A program made the translations under genes and the position numbers. A stretch of DNA of 6,945 nt. Source: FEN-1219 sp035644475. Its GTDB lineage: Bacteria > Pseudomonadota > Gammaproteobacteria > Steroidobacterales > Rariloculaceae. Positions 6,055-6,945 of the stretch are shown piece by piece. Each line of letters starts with the position of its first letter. Within the stretch, counting starts at the first letter, position 1. Location: positions 1 to 6,945 of the forward strand of contig DASQOL010000204.1 in assembly GCA_035644475.1 (NCBI GenBank), in the 5' to 3' direction. The notes beneath the pieces were generated by a model. The model had not been told where the DNA came from and did no database searches. It saw nothing but the letters and a program-made list of their open reading frames with translations.

Positions 6055-6618
6055 TTAGTAGCGCAGGATCGACATCGGGCTGTCGCTCGACGCGTGGCGC
6101 CGCGACTCTTGTTGGCGCCGCTTGATGCGCAGGAAGATCTGCCGGCGCTTGGCCGCGAGCCAATCCTCGCGAGTCGCCTTTTTTCCGCGCAGCGTGGCCT
6201 CGTTCTGCCGGTACTCGCAGAACTCGCGGTAGCCTTTGACCTCGTGCTTGAGGGCCTCCAACACGAGCTCGGCCATCAGCGCGTCGTCCAGGAAGCCGAT
6301 GCCGGGGATCTTGTCCGGGATCATGTCCTTCGCGACCGCGAAGTAGCCGAGAGCCGCGACGATGCGCCGCCGGTCCTCTTCCGGCAACGGCCACTCGGAG
6401 TCGTCGAGCATCTCGAGCAGAACCCCGAGGTCGGTGAGGCGTGTCTGGATGTATTCCGGAGCCCCTTTGGTCTTGGTGACCTGCCGCAGCAGGCGGCGAG
6501 CTCCGTCAACGAGCTCTTTCTCGGCGCGTTTGGCGTTCTTCTTCCAGACGTCGTCCATCACTCGGCGGTAGTAGCCGAGGTCTTCGTCGCTGAGCTCGAG
6601 CACGATCTTGACTGGCAT
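6055..6618 (-). CDS. DUF1232 (YkvA-like) domain protein
   Basis: The product is a 187-residue, mostly helical, charged protein. Residues about 85-122 carry the DUF1232 signature: YFAVAKDMIPDKIPGIGFLD followed by DALMAELVLE, close to the family's 'DLIPD-IP-lG-lDDa' pattern. The N-terminal 80 residues are helical and Lys/Glu-rich (DEDLGYYRRVMDDVWKKNAK). The C-terminal 45 residues are strongly basic (KRRQIFLRIKRRQQESRRH). In many relatives the domain is a short membrane-associated hairpin, but here it is not very hydrophobic and there is no signal peptide, so the protein is probably cytoplasmic. The family's role is unknown. Start ATG at 6618 is preceded by GGGGGAACGAG. A TACTAT hexamer at 6660-6665 on the minus strand could be a -10 element, but no matching -35 is seen. 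It lies 73 bases behind the partial unknown gene and ends 60 bases before the antitoxin operator. Confidence 0.85.
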   Translation of the reverse strand: MPVKIVLELSDEDLGYYRRVMDDVWKKNAKRAEKELVDGARRLLRQVTKTKGAPEYIQTRLTDLGVLLEMLDDSEWPLPEEDRRRIVAALGYFAVAKDMIPDKIPGIGFLDDALMAELVLEALKHEVKGYREFCEYRQNEATLRGKKATREDWLAAKRRQIFLRIKRRQQESRRHASSDSPMSILRY

Positions 6619-6691
6619 CTCTCGTTCCCCCGATTAGAGGCGTTATCGTTAGGCCGGGAATAGTAAAGGGAAACCCGCGGTTATGCGACGT

Positions 6692-6945
6692 TCAGAGCGA
6701 GTCGTAGAAGTAGTACTCGCCGGCCCTCACGAGGGGACCATGTAGCATGAGGGTAGCGTCGCTACCAACGAAACGCACCGTGAGCGCCGCATCGGGCGCC
6801 CCTTCTCCGTAACAAATCGCGCGCGACTCGGGCACCGTCGACCAGTCGACGGTGATCACGTTGTCCTTCTTCCGCACGTGGCCGAACCCACATCCGCCCC
6901 GAAGAGGCGGTTCGAGCTCGAACCGCGGGCTCTCCGGGGTGACCG
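6692..6945 (-). CDS. Unrecognised protein, C-terminal part, 5' end beyond the window
   Basis: The minus-strand frame is open from the right edge to a TGA at 6692-6694. The visible part holds about 83 residues. The product is unrecognised. It includes PRFELEPPLRGGCGFGHVRK, then NVITVDWSTVPESRAICYGE, then a beta-rich ending with LTVRFVGSDATLMLHG and EYYFYDSL. The alternating hydrophobic pattern suggests beta strands, with two cysteines and no membrane segment. A GTG at 6877 could be an internal start giving 61 residues, but coding-like codons continue upstream with no clear ribosome site, so I favour a longer gene cut by the window. It is on the same strand as the DUF1232 gene, 73 bases away; co-transcription is possible but unproven. 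Confidence 0.6.
   Translation of the reverse strand, partial: VTPESPRFELEPPLRGGCGFGHVRKKDNVITVDWSTVPESRAICYGEGAPDAALTVRFVGSDATLMLHGPLVRAGEYYFYDSL

Noticed and set aside
6640..6691. GTTAGGC core at 6649-6655, resembling an integron attC R' box
   Set aside because: No matching RYYYAAC partner box at a suitable distance, no L boxes or extended imperfect hairpin, and no integrase in view.

Overview
This is a GC-rich chromosomal segment. It probably comes from a gammaproteobacterium of the Xanthomonadales/Nevskiales/Steroidobacterales type. That guess rests on three things: a VPLPA-type exosortase substrate, a ZnuD-like TonB-dependent receptor paired with a DUF2946 protein, and strong GC bias at third codon positions. 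There is no rRNA or tRNA to confirm it. No tRNA gene, CRISPR array, insertion sequence or prophage gene was seen.

Layout from left to right. (1) A minus-strand gene for a 2OG-Fe(II) oxygenase-like protein (TIGR02466 type) runs off the left edge. (2) Divergent from it is a small secreted protein with a C-terminal VPLPA sorting tripartite signal, closed by a strong rho-independent terminator. (3) Next on the plus strand is a membrane-anchored, cysteine-containing protein of unknown function that resembles SEL1-like repeat proteins. (4) Convergent to it, on the minus strand, is a two-gene unit: a DUF2946-type small membrane protein followed by a ZnuD-like TonB-dependent outer-membrane receptor, probably for uptake of zinc or another metal. 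(5) About 300 bases follow without a convincing gene, holding several coding-like fragments in conflicting frames. (6) Then, all on the minus strand, come a VapC-like PIN toxin, its overlapping ribbon-helix-helix antitoxin with a perfect palindromic operator, a DUF1232 (YkvA-like) protein, and the 3' part of an unrecognised gene that runs off the right edge.

The genes look like independent small modules rather than one pathway. The two clear functional units are the vapBC-type toxin-antitoxin operon and the DUF2946/TonB-receptor pair. Nothing in the window amounts to a clearly new multi-gene system. The points most worth a second look are the near-leaderless, self-overlapping antitoxin promoter, the unusual Arg-rich C-terminal tail on the toxin, the decayed-looking gap between toxin and receptor unit, and the unknown genes.
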